Below, piece by piece: positions 1 to 11,395 of a DNA stretch of 64,000 nt. Positions within the stretch are counted from its first letter, which is position 1; each line of letters begins with the position of its first letter. The DNA lies in NCBI GenBank assembly GCA_026826555.1, contig JAKSZT010053881.1:3410210-3474209 (forward strand), written 5' to 3'. This stretch comes from Tolypeutes matacus. Taxonomy: Eukaryota > Chordata > Mammalia > Cingulata > Chlamyphoridae. The notes under the pieces are model-generated. The model saw only the letters and a program-made list of their open reading frames with translations, searched no databases and was not told the DNA's origin. The translations under genes and the position numbers were made by a program.

Positions 1-630
1 TTTGACAAGTATATGTCTTGGAGTTGGCCTGTTGGGATTTATACTATTTGGGGTGCGCTGTGCTTCCTGGATCTGCACATCCATCTCTCTCAATAGAGTT
101 GGGAAGTTTTCAGCCATAACTTCCTTCAACACTCCTTCTGTTCCCTTTCCCTTCTCTTCTCCTTCTGGGATGCCCATAATGCATATGTTTGTGCGTCTTG
201 CATTATCGGTTAATTCCCTGAGACCATACTGGATTTTTTCTATCTTTTTGTCTATCTTTTCTACAATCTCTTTGATTTCAACTGTATTGTCTTCCATATC
301 ACTAATTCTTTCCTCTGCCTGTTCAATTCTGCTGCCATGTGAGTCCAGCGTCTTTTTCATTTCTTGATTTGTGTCTTTGTTCGCCATCATATCCATTATC
401 TTTTTAGGTGTGTTAGCTATTTTTTCAGTATGTTCTCCCAGTGTCTTCTTTATATCCTTAATCTCTTCCTTCAGTTCTTTAAGTTGGTCCATGATATTTG
501 TTTGGATAGCTTTGATTAGTTGTTCGATGTACTGCATTGCTTCCTGGTTTTTATTTTGTGCACTGGACTGGTCCATGTTTTCCAGTTTTTCACAGTCATT
601 TGTATTTTTCTGTTGCCCTCTGGTCATCAT
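1..630 (-). pseudogene. LINE-1 ORF1 remnant (L1-A), 3' part off-window
   Basis: ORF1 of LINE-1 encodes the RNA-binding chaperone of the retrotransposition particle. The minus-strand start ATG is at 628-630, in the same context as the plus-strand ORF1 start at 17308 (both begin M-x-T-R-G-Q-Q). About 210 codons are covered, through the coiled-coil and into the RNA-recognition region. No long open frame survives on the minus strand, so it is broken. Long plus-strand frames here (2-367 and 371-640) are antisense shadows. Confidence 0.8.
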
Positions 631-2405
631 ATTATCTTGATGGGTTTGTTCAGTTGATTAGCTTTTCTCTATGCTCTAGAATTTTATTTAGCTGTTGGTT
701 CTGCGTGTGAGTTAAGTTTTCTCTTTGGCAGTTTTTCTTCTTATTTTATTTCCTTACTTCTTTCTATGTTCCCTTGAAGGCAAAAGGTTAGGGCCAGAGG
801 AATCAAAAGATGTAAGGAAGGCAGAAGGATAATAGAAATGTTGATAAAAGTTAGAAGAGGGGCAAAATGAGACTTAATGAGATGAATATTTAACTTGTGT
901 AGGCAGTGTAGAGTACTAGGAAAAAATATGGAGTTCCTATAATGGACTGGGAAAACAAATGGAGGAATACATATATAGTGATTTAGAAGGCTAGAATTAT
1001 GAGGAGGTAGAGAAATAGTAGAGAAAGGTCTGAAAGGAAAAAGTTAATACTAATAAAATAAAAAAAAAAAAAAAAAAGAAGAAGGAAACAAAATAGATGG
1101 GATATAAATTGACACCCTTAAGTTGTGGGCCTATGAAAAAATGTTGTCTCTAAGAGCCACAACAGAAAACAGAAGGCAGAAACATGCAGGAAGGATAAGC
1201 GATAGTTTGTAATACAGAATCAATATATACAGCGAGTGGGAAATTACTGAATAAGAAGCCCAGCAAATAAGCGACCAGCTGGCAGCACCTATTTAAAAAA
1301 AAAAAAATAGAAGGAAAAAGGAAGGGGGGAGGAAAATGGGAATAATAGCAATAGACCAGAAAGTAACAGAGAGAAACCAATGATCCACACAGGCAAGCAG
1401 TCAAACAGAGCTAAGGGGGATCAATGATTCCCCTAGGGTCCACGTGGATCCTTCCTGCCTACTTGTGTTTATCAATGAATTTCCCCACAGGGTTCTATAT
1501 GCAGGTCCTGAAGCAGTTTTTAGCTATTAAACTAAATTAAAAAGAATTTATTTTTCAATTGTTGAGGTGACCTCACTTTTTTTTTTTTTTTTTTAGCCAA
1601 ATGCAGGACCCAAAATAATTCCTCTTCTAGACCAACCCCCTTACGGAAGGGACCCTAGCTGGGCCCGTGGAAATTAATCAAGCACGTTCCACTTTCCGGA
1701 CTCCCCAGGTTAGCTGAAACTCTGATGTTAGTCAGTGAAGAGTGCTAAAGACGGCGGATTCCGCCCCTTCTGGCGCTGAGCTCCAGCGTCACCGGGCTGC
1801 TCAGTAACTCAGTTTGAGTGCAGATTCGCGTCTGCTCTCAGCCTGGTGCTGCTTCAGTTCGGCTTATCTGCTCCCCAAAGCTATGGGGCGGTGCAGGCAG
1901 CCAGATCGATGTCTAAAAATATAAAATACCCTTCCCTGTCTTCCAACCGAACCCTCCATTTGTTGGGAAGTGTCCCTTCCTCCTGGCTCCGCAGCGGCCC
2001 GGGTCTTATCCCTGGGTAGCTAGGGAAATCAGCTGCATTCCCCGACCAAAATCCCCCCTCCGGTTCACCGGGTGCTGACTAGCTTGTTTGCTCTGTTCAC
2101 ACAAGGTCCAAGGGGCGCCAGGCAGCCAGCTCCCCAGAAAATAAAACTTTTTCACCCCTCCCGCGGCTCCAAATGGCCGTTTTATTTTTTATTTCCGTAA
2201 CCGCGGGGCTCAGCCGCCTGTGCCAACCTCCACCGGCAGCCTCAAAACTCACGAATCTCCACCGTTCGGTCCACGCCGCCGATCCGCGCAGATAGATGTC
2301 CCAAGCTTCTCACTCCACGCGTGCACAGCACAGACCCCCGGGCAGGACCCCGTCCCCAGTCCGCCTTGCTCTGGGAGCTTGCAGTGTGCGCCCTCCTACA
2401 CCAAC

Positions 2406-2414
2406 GCCATCTTG
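2406..2414 (-). promoter_or_regulatory. YY1-like site at LINE-1 5' end
   Basis: The minus strand reads CAAGATGGC about 14-22 bases from the element's first base. Human LINE-1s carry a YY1 site at the same place, where it sets the transcription start. Similar AAGATGG or AAAATGG motifs sit at the 5' ends of the other LINE-1s here (11406, 15491, 42570, 49145). Confidence 0.55.
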
Positions 2415-2428
2415 CCGCCTCCCCCCTA

Positions 2429-3380
2429 AATTGATATTAATAGCAAAAATTAACTTCATAACAAGAGAACCTGTTGGAGATCACCTCAATCTGCATATTC
2501 AAGTGGTGGTAAGGAAAGATAATCTTGATTCCATTGGGAATCTTAGATTTTCATAAAATAATGGAGAAAAGTAGTTTTTCCTGAACTGCTAAAGTAAAAT
2601 ACCTGTAAACATAATCATAATAAAGGTGTAAAAGTAGAAAGCAAGTTACTAAAAAGTTAAGTTCATTTGGTTGTGTATACATTGCATTGAAAGTGTTTAG
2701 AAAGAGTATAAAATTTTTAAAAGATAGACTTCAGTTTTGTCAAATTCTCTTATACATTCAAACCAGAACTTCAATACACTGCATTTTGCCTCACCATTTG
2801 AGTTATTGGCTAGCTTGGTCACTGACCCCTAAAACAAAGCTATCTACTACATCTCTGGTTGTGCTCCTGAAGTGGATGGAGAGTACGTTGCGGTTTTGGA
2901 TTCCTGCAGCAGCCAGGCAATGGCTTGATATAGCCAGATGTACAATAGGCATTGCCCATAGGCTGGCTCTGTTTCATAGTGCCGAAGGGTGCTAGGCACC
3001 AGGCTAGTGAAGCAGTGGAACCTACCTTCCTAGCTTCTCTCTAGGGTCAATGGTGCTGCAGCATGCTGGCTGTGTGAAGGACATAGCAAGTGGAGCAGTG
3101 ATTACCAGAGTGATTGAGTAGAACCTAAACACAATTGGCATTATGGCCTGCTCCCATGGAGAGAGAACATGTATAGTATTGCAAACCTAGAGCTTAAGCC
3201 TATTAATTGCAACTCAAAGAGAAACTTGTGCATTGATTATTATTAAGTACTGTACCTATATGCCTGATGATTATGATGATATCTTTTCTAGTCTGGATCA
3301 TATGCAGAGGGATATTGAATATGTTAAAAGTTCTGGCAAACAATTCATTTTCTAAGTATTTAATGGGTGTGCCTATAAGA
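2429..3380. other. Unassigned stretch between LINE-1 and env remnant
   Basis: There is no convincing coding region. The longest frame (2687-2995, 102 codons) has no recognisable motif. From its position this should be the degraded internal part or env surface subunit of the retrovirus whose env and LTR follow, but I cannot align it by eye. It may also hold other, older sequence. Confidence 0.4.
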
Positions 3381-3387
3381 TAAAGGA

Positions 3388-4039
3388 ATGGCTTTCTTAA
3401 GTACTGTCTTTATTTTGTTTGCCATATGCTTGTCTTCTTGCCTTTGTGAGTTTATGTCTAGAGCAGTGCCTCTCCATCCCCCTCTTAGCTGTTTCAGGCA
3501 TAACCACCACCATGAAAAACAGGGATTGGCAATTTATACCAAACTCCATTGTCTACTACAATCTTTCCCTAGCGCTAACTAAAAGCATAGAAGAAACTAG
3601 CCATACCTTAGAAGTTCTAAAACAGCAAACGGACTTTCTTAATGCTGTGGTGCTGCAAAATCGCAGGGCAATTAACATGCTAACATCAGCACAGGGAGGA
3701 ACATGTCAGTTCCTTAAGGAGGAATGCTGTCTCTATGCAAATCACTCTAAAATAGTACTAAACAGCATTTGAAACCTGCAAAATGAAACCCATCGACTTT
3801 GGGAAAATGCAGCCTTTAGAGGCACCTGGCCTTTCCTACTCTTGTGGTCCAGTATCCTCTTAGTGGGACCATGCATCTTCAAAATTCTAATTCATTTATT
3901 TTCTTCCAGAATCAATGCCTTGTTAGCCATGCGGGGATTTCATCCAGCTCCACCCATGGTGCCAGATTCATCTTCCCCTAACTGTGATAGAGTAGCAAGA
4001 GGGTTTTACACATTGTCAGGTAGGGTCTACTGCCCCTAA
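3388..4039 (+). pseudogene. Endogenous retrovirus env, transmembrane subunit, broken
   Basis: This is the remnant of a gamma-type retroviral envelope transmembrane protein, which in the intact virus mediates membrane fusion. The frame from 3419 contains a heptad-repeat region, then the conserved immunosuppressive-domain block with its LQNRR start, and directly after it a C-x6-C-C motif (about 3713-3736). An in-frame TGA at 3770-3772 interrupts it. The same frame then continues through a long hydrophobic anchor (about 3824-3900) to a stop at 4037-4039. The N-terminal hydrophobic, fusion-peptide-like stretch at about 3458-3485 lies in another frame, so at least one frameshift is also present. 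The LTR at 4116 follows closely, as expected for env. It cannot make a full protein as read. Confidence 0.85.
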
Positions 4040-4115
4040 CCAGCAGGAAGTAATTACAGAGGAATGATCATCATCATCCTTCAGTACCACCTTTAGAATA
4101 AGGGTATAAACCCTC

Positions 4116-4643
4116 TGTGGGGGAAGTTGAAGCAGGCTAGTTTAGGGAATGAGAAGGCGAATCTGGGGCCTGGCAGAAAAACATGGTTGTGAAACATGTG
4201 GCCATGGAACCCACCTGGAACCTGCCTGGGGGAAAGATCCCCACCACCAACACCAACATCAACAAAAGACAGCTGGAAGAACTTCACCAGAATCCTCCAT
4301 TTGGAATGGAATTTTGTCCAGGATCAAGAGAAAGTCACGGATATTCTCAAGGGGCCTTATCATTGGCACCCCTCCTCTCCCGGGGAATTGACCAGCTGGG
4401 ACTCTGTCCCCTGAACAGTAACAAGGGGAGGGGTAATTAATGGTTTAAAAAGCAATCGCATGAGCTCTCTCTCTTTCTGCCTGGACCAGCCCGCAAGTAT
4501 ACCTGGGACCCACAATCTGTTATTTTCTCCCATTTCTATTCTCTTCTCTCAGTTCCTTAATAAACTACTAGCTTAAGTGAACTTCATGTTCTTAAATTCT
4601 TTTATGTAATATAGCCAAGAACCTAGAGGAATCTGGTTACATA
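4116..4643 (+). mobile_element. 3' LTR of the endogenous retrovirus
   Basis: It starts TGTGGGGGAAG 77 bases after the env stop and is taken to end in ...GGTTACA. It holds a TTTAAAAAG box at about 4443, a CT-rich stretch at 4463-4480 and an AATAAA signal at 4559-4564, in normal LTR order. The purine tract before it is short and degenerate. The 5' LTR is not in the window. The exact 3' boundary is inferred. Confidence 0.7.
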
Positions 4644-4889
4644 TTCAGTCAGTTACCAGGGCTGTCAATTCTTAATATCTCACAAGGCCTTCCACCTGAC
4701 TCTATCCTTAGTTCACACCACCAGCATTTCACACTGGGATTCTTACATAATCTTTTTCTAAATAGAACCATTTACAAACCCATGGGCAAGTTTTGCCCCC
4801 ACGGGTCCTCAGTAATAAGAGATCAGTGAGGAGTAGGGATTGAAATACAATCCAAACACAGCAACCAAAACCAGGGCTTAAGGGACACT

Positions 4890-5405
4890 ATTAGATCATT
4901 TGTCTGGCCAGTGGAAGCACATTTTTGTAATTCACAAGTTGTTTTTCCAATTCACACAAAACATATGCGCTTGCAATGCAGTCCTGTTTCCAACTAATGT
5001 TCATCCTGCAGCCAAGGTACAAATCTGATCCTGTAACTCTCCTACTTAAATCCTTCTGATTTCCCTTTACACTCAGGGTGAGGTCCAAGCCCAGTGATAT
5101 GGATGATAATGTCCTTCATGTTCTTTCCTCAGCTTGCCTTTCCAGTCTCAGCTCCTGTAGCTATCCCTCCCCTGGGAAGCATCTCCTCATTTCCCATACC
5201 CCCACCAGCCCTAGTTTAAGTTCATCTCACATCACCTCATTCTTACTCCTGAGCTAACACTTAAACCTCTGTATTGTAATTGCCTATTTACTTGTCCTTA
5301 TTTCCCTCCAGGTGGTGAGCTTCTTAAGGACAGGATACAATCTCTTATTCATCATTATATCCCCAATGCCTATCACCATGCTCAATAAATATTTGTTAAA
5401 TGAAA
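4890..5405 (+). repeat. LINE-2 (L2) 3' end
   Basis: This has the characteristic L2 tail: a GTGAGCTTCTTAAGGACAGG block, then ATATCCCCAATGCC, then CTCAATAAATATTTGTTAAATGA. The preceding 350 bases have the L2 ORF2-end character but are too diverged for a frame. It is an old, mammalian-wide element. Confidence 0.8.
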
Positions 5406-5697
5406 GCTTGAAATCTGTCTTCCTGGACAGTTGGGGTTTAAACTACAGAAAGGAAATATTATACCTATAGACAAGAATACTGAGGCACCTCATCTAGATT
5501 GAGGAAAAAGATCTTGAACTACATCCTCATTGTTTCTACAATAACATATACTCTTAATTAATTGCTACCTAGCCTTCAATCTCTATTTAGGTTAGTTCAA
5601 ATTGTATATGAATTTTCTTCTGCCTAATTTGTTTTTCCAATACCATCTCCTATATTTTAACCCTGTTTATACCCATCTTGGACTTAATTTAGTCCAT

Positions 5698-6831
5698 TGT
5701 GACAGTTTGAATTTCTTTGGTGACTCCCAAAAAAGATGATATTTTTTAACTAATCCATTCCTGTGGGTGTGAGACCCTTTGATTGCATTAGATTCAGTTA
5801 AGGGACCTTGGTTAGATCACTTGATTAGATCACTTTTAATTGAACTACATCAGTGAAGTCTCCATCCTCTTGTTGGGCCTTATATAAGCTGGGAACACAC
5901 AGAGAGACACAGAGAAAGGGAGTTCTGCCATTTTGATCCTGTCAAGTGAAATAGGACTTGAGGATCACTAGCAGCCAAAACCAAAGCAACAAAGCCCCCA
6001 AGAGTTTAGGCCCATGAAGCAGCTCAAGGCTGAAGAGACAATGGACCACAACTGAACTCAAGGAGAAAGTAGAGAGACTGGAAGACTGGCCATCTTGCCA
6101 CACCACATGGCAGGATGCCAGGATCATCAGTAGCTGATTTTGGTGAGAAAGCATCTCTGATGTGCTTTGATTTGGACATCTCATGGCCTTGGAACTGGAA
6201 GCTTTTACCCCAAATAAACTCACTTCATAAAAGCTGTGGCAGTTTTATATTATTTATGAATTCCAAAAAAAGAGAGAAAAAATGTTTGTAAACTGGTCTG
6301 TTCCTCTGGGTGTTGTACCCTTTGATTGTATTAGATTCAGCTGAGATGTTTTTGATTAAATTATGTTAAGATTAGGGCTTTGACTATACCAGAATTGAGT
6401 CCCTGCCCCTTGGTGGGCTGATATAAATGGACACTCACTCAAGAAGACAAACAGAAGAACACACAGGAAGAGAGAGAGCGCTACAGACCCAGAAGTGGAA
6501 AGAGCTTTGTCATGTTTGATCCTGGTGCCCCAGAGAGAGCTGAGCCATTCACCTAATAGCTTGCAGCCGAAGAGAATGGAGCCTTAAGAGGAAGAAAGAA
6601 GGAGAGACCAGGCAGAGATTGCCCACCATCTTGCTTCAACACATGGCAACTGACTTTGGTGAGAAAATAGACTTGAATTGGACTCTTTAGAGCTTTGTAA
6701 CAGTTTTACCCCAAAAATACCCTTTATAAAAGACAACAGATTTCTGGTACTTTGCATCAGTACCCCTTTGGCTGGCTAATAAAAAAGCCAGGCCATTTCT
6801 GGTATTTTTGCATTGGCAGCAAATGAAGACA
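5698..6831 (+). mobile_element. Solo MaLR-like LTR, copy 1, split by copy 2
   Basis: The LTR starts TGTGACAGTTTG at 5698, is interrupted after 6234, and resumes at 6784, ending ...GAAGACA at 6831. An exact 5-bp duplication TCCAT flanks it (5693-5697 and 6832-6836), the size expected for ERVL/MaLR integration. TATATAAG at 5881-5888 is the likely LTR TATA box. The TG start and CA end, and the CTAATACA-type end in sister copies, resemble primate MaLR LTRs such as THE1, but the family looks xenarthran. MaLR assignment is inferred. Confidence 0.85.
6235..6783 (+). mobile_element. Solo MaLR-like LTR, copy 2, nested inside copy 1
   Basis: This LTR starts TGTGGCAGTTTT and ends GGCTAATAAA. It is flanked by an exact 5-bp duplication AAAGC (6230-6234 and 6784-6788). 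The flanks are the interrupted 3' part of copy 1, so this is the younger insertion. A TATAAA-type box lies at about 6422. It shares most of its length with copy 1 and with the minus-strand copies at 25867, 38555 and 49913. Confidence 0.9.
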
Positions 6832-6836
6832 TCCAT

Positions 6837-9099
6837 CAGATCATATTCAAAGATATCAAGGCCAGACTCATTCATAAGCAGATAAAAGCTTATTTCACAC
6901 TCAAGAAATGTAACTGTTCTTATAGATTACCCCTCTATTTATAAAGAATAGATTACATGAAAGTAGTTTTTCTACTTGCTACCAAATTTCCACTGATGAT
7001 TCTAAGACCTACTTTTGGAACATAATAAGGATCTGTTTATTGTACAAATAAATATTAGAAAGTGTTAGCTCATCCTTCATTGAATAGGTCCATGTTCTGT
7101 TCAAGACCCTATTTTAGGATCTACAAGTAATACAATAATTAATATTCCATGATGCTGGTCCTAAAGAAAGTTATAATATAAAAGAAAGCTTGGTATGAGC
7201 ACAAATTACACAATATCGAAATAGCATGAAGGGAGAGATATGTGAGCAGAGGAAAAGACAATTATCTCTGTAAGTTTAATCTACAAGCTACATACATTGA
7301 CTAATATAATTAATATACTCTAATAGCTCTTTATAAAAATATGTATTATTTGCTAAGAAAGAAAACTATGGCTTGCTAAAAATATTACATTAAAACATTT
7401 TTGGGCTAATATTATCAACCTTTAAATTTTATAAGGTTTTATTAACAAATAAACAGTAGTTGCTTAAAACAAAAAGAGAGAAAGTTTGTAGTACATATTA
7501 TGTCCAATAGTAAGGAAAATAACCAACCCTAGTAGATTGTATTTCATTAAGATAGATAAAATGTCCTGTCAATTCAGTTTTCACCACTTTGTTTTCTGTA
7601 GATACTGGTCCCCAGTTTAGGAATTCTGACCTGACTACAGGATCAGAGTATTGCCTAGAGCTGTGGGGTTGAAGAGAGTCCTTCCAGATCCCATAAACTG
7701 GGTTTCCTAATCTCACATGTACATTCACAAACTTCTTGTAATTGCTGTGTCCAGTTGTGTCAATTCATTCAGAAAAACAAACAACAACATAAAACCTGGT
7801 CTTATTCTAAAGATATCTGTGAAATCACAAGTTCAATATGTTGGATATATTTTTCTATTACATGCCAACATGAAATTATAAAACCTGTTTGCCTGAGCTG
7901 GATTCCATTAAGACCCACTTAGCAGAGTCCTTTCTGATTTGTGACCAGATAGCCTCTGCCCAGAAAGTGAAGTTGGGGCAATGGAGACAGTGGCCCTTTC
8001 AGCCAGACCAGAAGACATGGACTCAATAAGAAGCAGACTCGTTTTGGATGGGAATGACTCTAAGGGCCCCAGAACAGCTCCCTTTTCCCTTTTTATGAAG
8101 AGTGTTGGAAAGTCAGCAAGGGATAAAGATGGCAAATAAATCAAGGGCATATTTGTCTCCAAGGAAGATTGCATTTCAGGTTCAACCATCACACCTTTCT
8201 GTGTCCAAATAGCAAGTACCGGGAGCTGTTATAAATATTTGTCTATTTTCACTGGATTGTATGTTTTCCTAACTTATCCTGGCAAAGAGGAAGTCTTTCC
8301 CTTTCAATTTTATAACCAGCAATTACCCTGTTTTATTGAGTGAGTAATAACACCTCTTGAAAATAACCTAGATACTTCCTCAAACACCAGAGGGGAACCA
8401 AGTCCCCAGGTTTCTCCAGCATTTCAAAGCCTTCTGTTTAGGCATGAGGATATCGTGTAATTTTTGTTTACAGTGCTTAATCATTCACTAATTCAGTCAG
8501 TCCAACAGGCAAAAACAATTTCCTGAGCCCCTACTCCATGAGTTTGGAGAGTGCTTGGTTTCCTTGAAGTTATGAAGCTAAAGTTCAAGGAGAAGTAGTG
8601 GGCAATAGCAAAGGAGGTCAGCCAGGGAACTGGCACATGCCTGCAAAGTATGTATTTGTTAATGCCCAATCCCCCTACCTGCTCCAGGTATGCACAGCCT
8701 GCATGGAGTTGGCAGTGTTAACAGCTCCATGCTGTATCTTGCAAAATATATTAATTCTATAAATAAATAATCACTGCATAATATTCCTTACAGAATTCAA
8801 AGAAAGTGTGGGATCCTGCCTAAGAGAGCAGAGTCTGGCACATATGATAAAGCCTCTATATTGATGATATTAACTGTTCAGAATTGAACACTGTATTCTC
8901 CTATCTGAGCTCTTCATTTAAGGACATTTTCTGCTATTCTATTTTCAGTTCTCTTTTGGTCTTCTGATGAGTCCTGGCCCTTTTGCTTTAGAACGAGATA
9001 TCTTTGGTTTACCATTTCAACTCCTAACCTAACCCTGGTAGTCCCCTTCCCCTTTTCAACATATACAGTTTTGCCTTATAAAACAACTTTACCTTAACG
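6837..9099. other. Upstream intergenic DNA, no gene seen
   Basis: Several short frames (for example 7498-7728 and 7908-8192 on the minus strand) have no recognisable motif, no codon-use signal and no splice context. The part at about 8480-8640 looks like an old, unclassified repeat. I see no RNA gene. Confidence 0.6.
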
Positions 9100-9325
9100 T
9101 AGAGTGATTAAATACATCGCTCTGGTGTTAGAATTCTGGGCTCAGATCCTGACACTACCATTTACTAGCTGTGTGATATTGGCTAGTTACTTAACCTGTA
9201 TGTGCCTCAGCATCTGCATACATAAAGTACTGATAATATTCGTACTTAACTTAGAGAGTTGCTGTGAGGATTAAGTGAGAGAGAATCTGTACCTGGTAAG
9301 CATTCAATAAATATTAACTATTAAT
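9100..9325 (+). repeat. MIR SINE
   Basis: It matches the MIR core in order: a CTGGGCTCAGATCCTG block, TTTACTAGCTGTGTGA, a TTACTTAACC...CTCAG block, GAGGATTAAGTGAG, and a CATTCAATAAATATTA tail. It is an ancient tRNA-derived mammalian SINE. Confidence 0.9.
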
Positions 9326-9762
9326 ATTATTTGCTTTCTGCCTTAATATAACCAGCAAACTACCAGACTGTATATATATATTTGCATAAACAAATTCTCT
9401 TCCCTCATTGCTGAGCAGGATTTTTAAAATTTACTCTAACTTGACTCTATCAAATCTTCCTGAATTTATTGAAGTCCTTGAAATTCTTTAATTTAGTTCT
9501 CTAAGCCTTCTTACACAATTTGATGTTATTTATATTTAATAATCTTACCTTCTCTTCCATGATCTATACCCTTGTTAGAAACTTTAAATACTAATTTAAT
9601 TGCTTTGTAAAATGAGGACCCACACTAGCATTACAGTTTCTATAAATTTTATTATGAATTTGTATTAATTTTCACATTCCCATTAAAGGAAATACTATGA
9701 ATATGTATATAATTCAGAAATTAACAGATTAGCAAGTATAAAAAAAGCTTCCCAAGTAGAAA

Positions 9763-9810
9763 ATGTGCAATATGTTTTATGTGCAATATGTTTTATGTGC
9801 AATATGTTTC
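9763..9810. repeat. Three tandem copies of a 16-bp unit
   Basis: The unit ATGTGCAATATGTTTT is repeated three times head to tail; only the final base of the third copy differs. It lies about 140 bases upstream of the TATA box of the CLCA-like gene. The core TGTGCAAT resembles a C/EBP half-site, but function is not shown. Confidence 0.9.
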
Positions 9811-9945
9811 TTTATCATTTTTACAATAACGTACAATAAAATAATTCTGTAAACTGAAGTCAAATATTTTTCCACAATTTGTAACTTGACCTTTATATAG
9901 TTAACATCCCATATTCAGCTCATGTTGATAATGTTTGATAGTATG

Positions 9946-9953
9946 TATATAAG
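9946..9953 (+). promoter_or_regulatory. Probable TATA box of CLCA4-like gene
   Basis: TATATAAG lies 73 bases before the start codon at 10026. A start of transcription about 30 bases downstream would leave a 5' UTR of roughly 45 bases with no upstream ATG. The position and sequence suit a TATA-driven epithelial gene; this is inference from sequence only. Confidence 0.5.
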
Positions 9954-10025
9954 GAAAGAGCAAAGGTAAAAGAAAAGACTCCTGAACAAACATACATTCT
10001 GACCAGGAACAACTAGAGAGTAACA

Positions 10026-10184
10026 ATGGAGATACTAAAAAATTTTGCTTTCCTCTTAGTTCTCTACCTGCTGCAGGGGTCAAATACTTCCCTTGTTCGA
10101 CTGAACAACAATGGTTATGAAGACATTATCATTGCTATTGACCCTGGTGTGCCAGAAGATGAGAAACTCATTGAGCAAATAAAG
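10026..10184 (+). CDS. CLCA4: CLCA4-like exon 1: signal peptide and start of N-domain
   Basis: Fifty-three codons run from the ATG to a canonical AAG|gtaagg donor, phase 0. Residues 1-20 are a signal peptide with the hydrophobic core [10 protein letters not shown]. The mature start reads [15 protein letters not shown], the hallmark N-terminus of the CLCA family, which opens the metalloprotease-like domain. This ATG is chosen because it begins the signal peptide and follows the TATA box at 9946. The exon itself has no lesion. Intron 1 that follows is nearly 18 kb, mostly LINE-1. Confidence 0.93.
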
Positions 10185-10439
10185 GTAAGGAAGAAATGGC
10201 ACTGTGATACTGTTTTGTTTGCTTATAGAGAAGAAAATAGTAAATAATTATTATTACTGTAACTTTTGGATGCTCCAGAAAGTTTAAAAGCTGCAAGATG
10301 CTGTGAGGACAATACTGGAATGGGCATTGCAGACAGAGGTTCTAGACAAGGTTCTACCTGTCTCACCACCAGACCAAAGACAAGGTGCATGATTTTCCTG
10401 ATCTTCAGTGTTTTTTTTTTTTTTTTTTTATCTGCAAAT

Positions 10440-11395
10440 GAATGTTTGGTCTCTCATCCATCCTTTAAGAGACTACTAATTGAATGCTTACTGCATGCAA
10501 GGGGTAAACAGCAGTTAATTAGAAAAGCCCCTGGCCTTGTGGAGTATATATTGTTTTCAGAGGATATAGGTAATAAAATATGTTTAAAAAATATCATGTG
10601 TCAGATTGTGATAGGTTGCTATGAAGTAAAATAAATCAGAAAAGGGGGATCAGGAAGTGTTGGGTGGGGCAGGAGGTGGAGCAGAAGAAGGTGGGTTGCT
10701 ATTGCACACAGGTTAGTTGTGGAAGGCCTGAGCAGAAACCTGAAATGAGTGAGAGAAAAGCCCATTGAAAATCTGGGGGGTGGGAAGAGCAGTTGCTGAG
10801 GCATGGGGGTGAGAACAAGCTTGATGTGCCCGAGGAAACAACTGTGAATAAGCAAGAGGAAGGTGAGTGGGAGCTGAAGTTGGAGGGTACCAGGATCCAA
10901 ACCATTTTAAAGACTTTAGCTTTTACTATGAGTGAGATGAGACTTTTTTTTTTTTTTTTTTTTTTTTTACCGGGAGGTCCCAGGGATCGAACCCGGGTCC
11001 CTCCATATGGGAGACGGACGCCCAACCAGTTGAGCCACATCCGACCCCAATGAGATGAGACTTCATAGAAGGATTCTGAGCAGAGGAGAGAAGTGCTGTC
11101 ATGAATGTTCTAGTATCACTCTGAGTGTCAAGAAAACTCTGTAGAGGGTCAAGGCAGAAACCCCAAGACAAGTTAGGAAGCTTTTGCAGGTGAGAAGTGA
11201 TGGTGACTAGGAATAGGGAGACTGTGATAAAGTGGTACAATTCTCAATACGCTTTGTTGGTAATAGACAAAATTTGCTGTGATTTAGATGTGGAAAGAAA
11301 GGTAAGGAGAGAAAGACTGGAGTTAAGAAAGACTTCTAGAGTTTTGGCCTAAACACTTGGAAGGATGATTACCATCAAAAGAAAAGGGGGGGGGG
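10440..11395 (+). repeat. Ancient mammalian interspersed repeat, left part
   Basis: The text recalls a widespread old repeat: GAATGCTTACTGCATGCAAG, then a growth in 'aaggcctgagcagaaacctgaaatgag' style blocks, and near the end TTTTGGCCTAAACACTTGGA. I cannot name the family with certainty. Its continuation (AGATCAGGAG..., TTTGAGATGCCTG...) is found at 23022-23290, so the LINE-1 stack inserted within it. A SINE at 10945-11050 interrupts it too. A (T)n run at 10411-10429 lies just upstream. Confidence 0.65.
10945..11050 (-). mobile_element. DAS-type tRNA-Ala-derived SINE, short form
   Basis: The minus strand reads a tRNA-like head (GGCTCAACTGGTTGGGCG A-box region, GGGTTCGATCC B box) followed by an A tail, seen here as the T run. 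It is flanked by an exact 12-bp duplication TGAGATGAGACT (10933-10944 and 11051-11062). About 78 bases differ at only one position from the SINE at 35214-35308, so both come from a recently active source. Confidence 0.95.

Larger units (their letters stand above)
1..2428 (-). mobile_element. LINE-1 (L1-A), 5' half, antisense, cut by window edge
   Basis: Reading the minus strand from 2428 gives a GC-rich 5' UTR that starts with a G run and a GGCAAGATGGCG motif, then an A/purine-rich stretch, then ORF1 from an ATG at 630. The ORF1 part matches, on the opposite strand, the ORF1 of the LINE-1 at 13011-13712: both share the segment around the IPEGE-type motif. ORF2 and the 3' end lie beyond the window. 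A (T)n run at 1579-1594 and an (A)n run at 1060-1076 are internal. Confidence 0.9.

Noticed and set aside
2..640. Two long plus-strand open frames with hydrophobic text
   Set aside because: They are antisense shadows of LINE-1 ORF1; the minus strand gives the true protein text.
9763..9810. A CRISPR-like array
   Set aside because: Units are 16 bp and directly adjacent, with no spacers; the DNA is mammalian.
10026..10247. Exon 1 read as a complete 73-residue secreted peptide
   Set aside because: The frame runs through a canonical splice donor at 10185; the last 20 residues are intron.
10266..10634. A 122-codon frame just after exon 1
   Set aside because: It spans a T run and an old repeat, with no domain, and lies in intron 1.
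10945..11050. A possible working tRNA-Ala gene
   Set aside because: The head folds poorly as a tRNA, has lost the Ala anticodon, and carries an A tail and target duplication, so it is a SINE.
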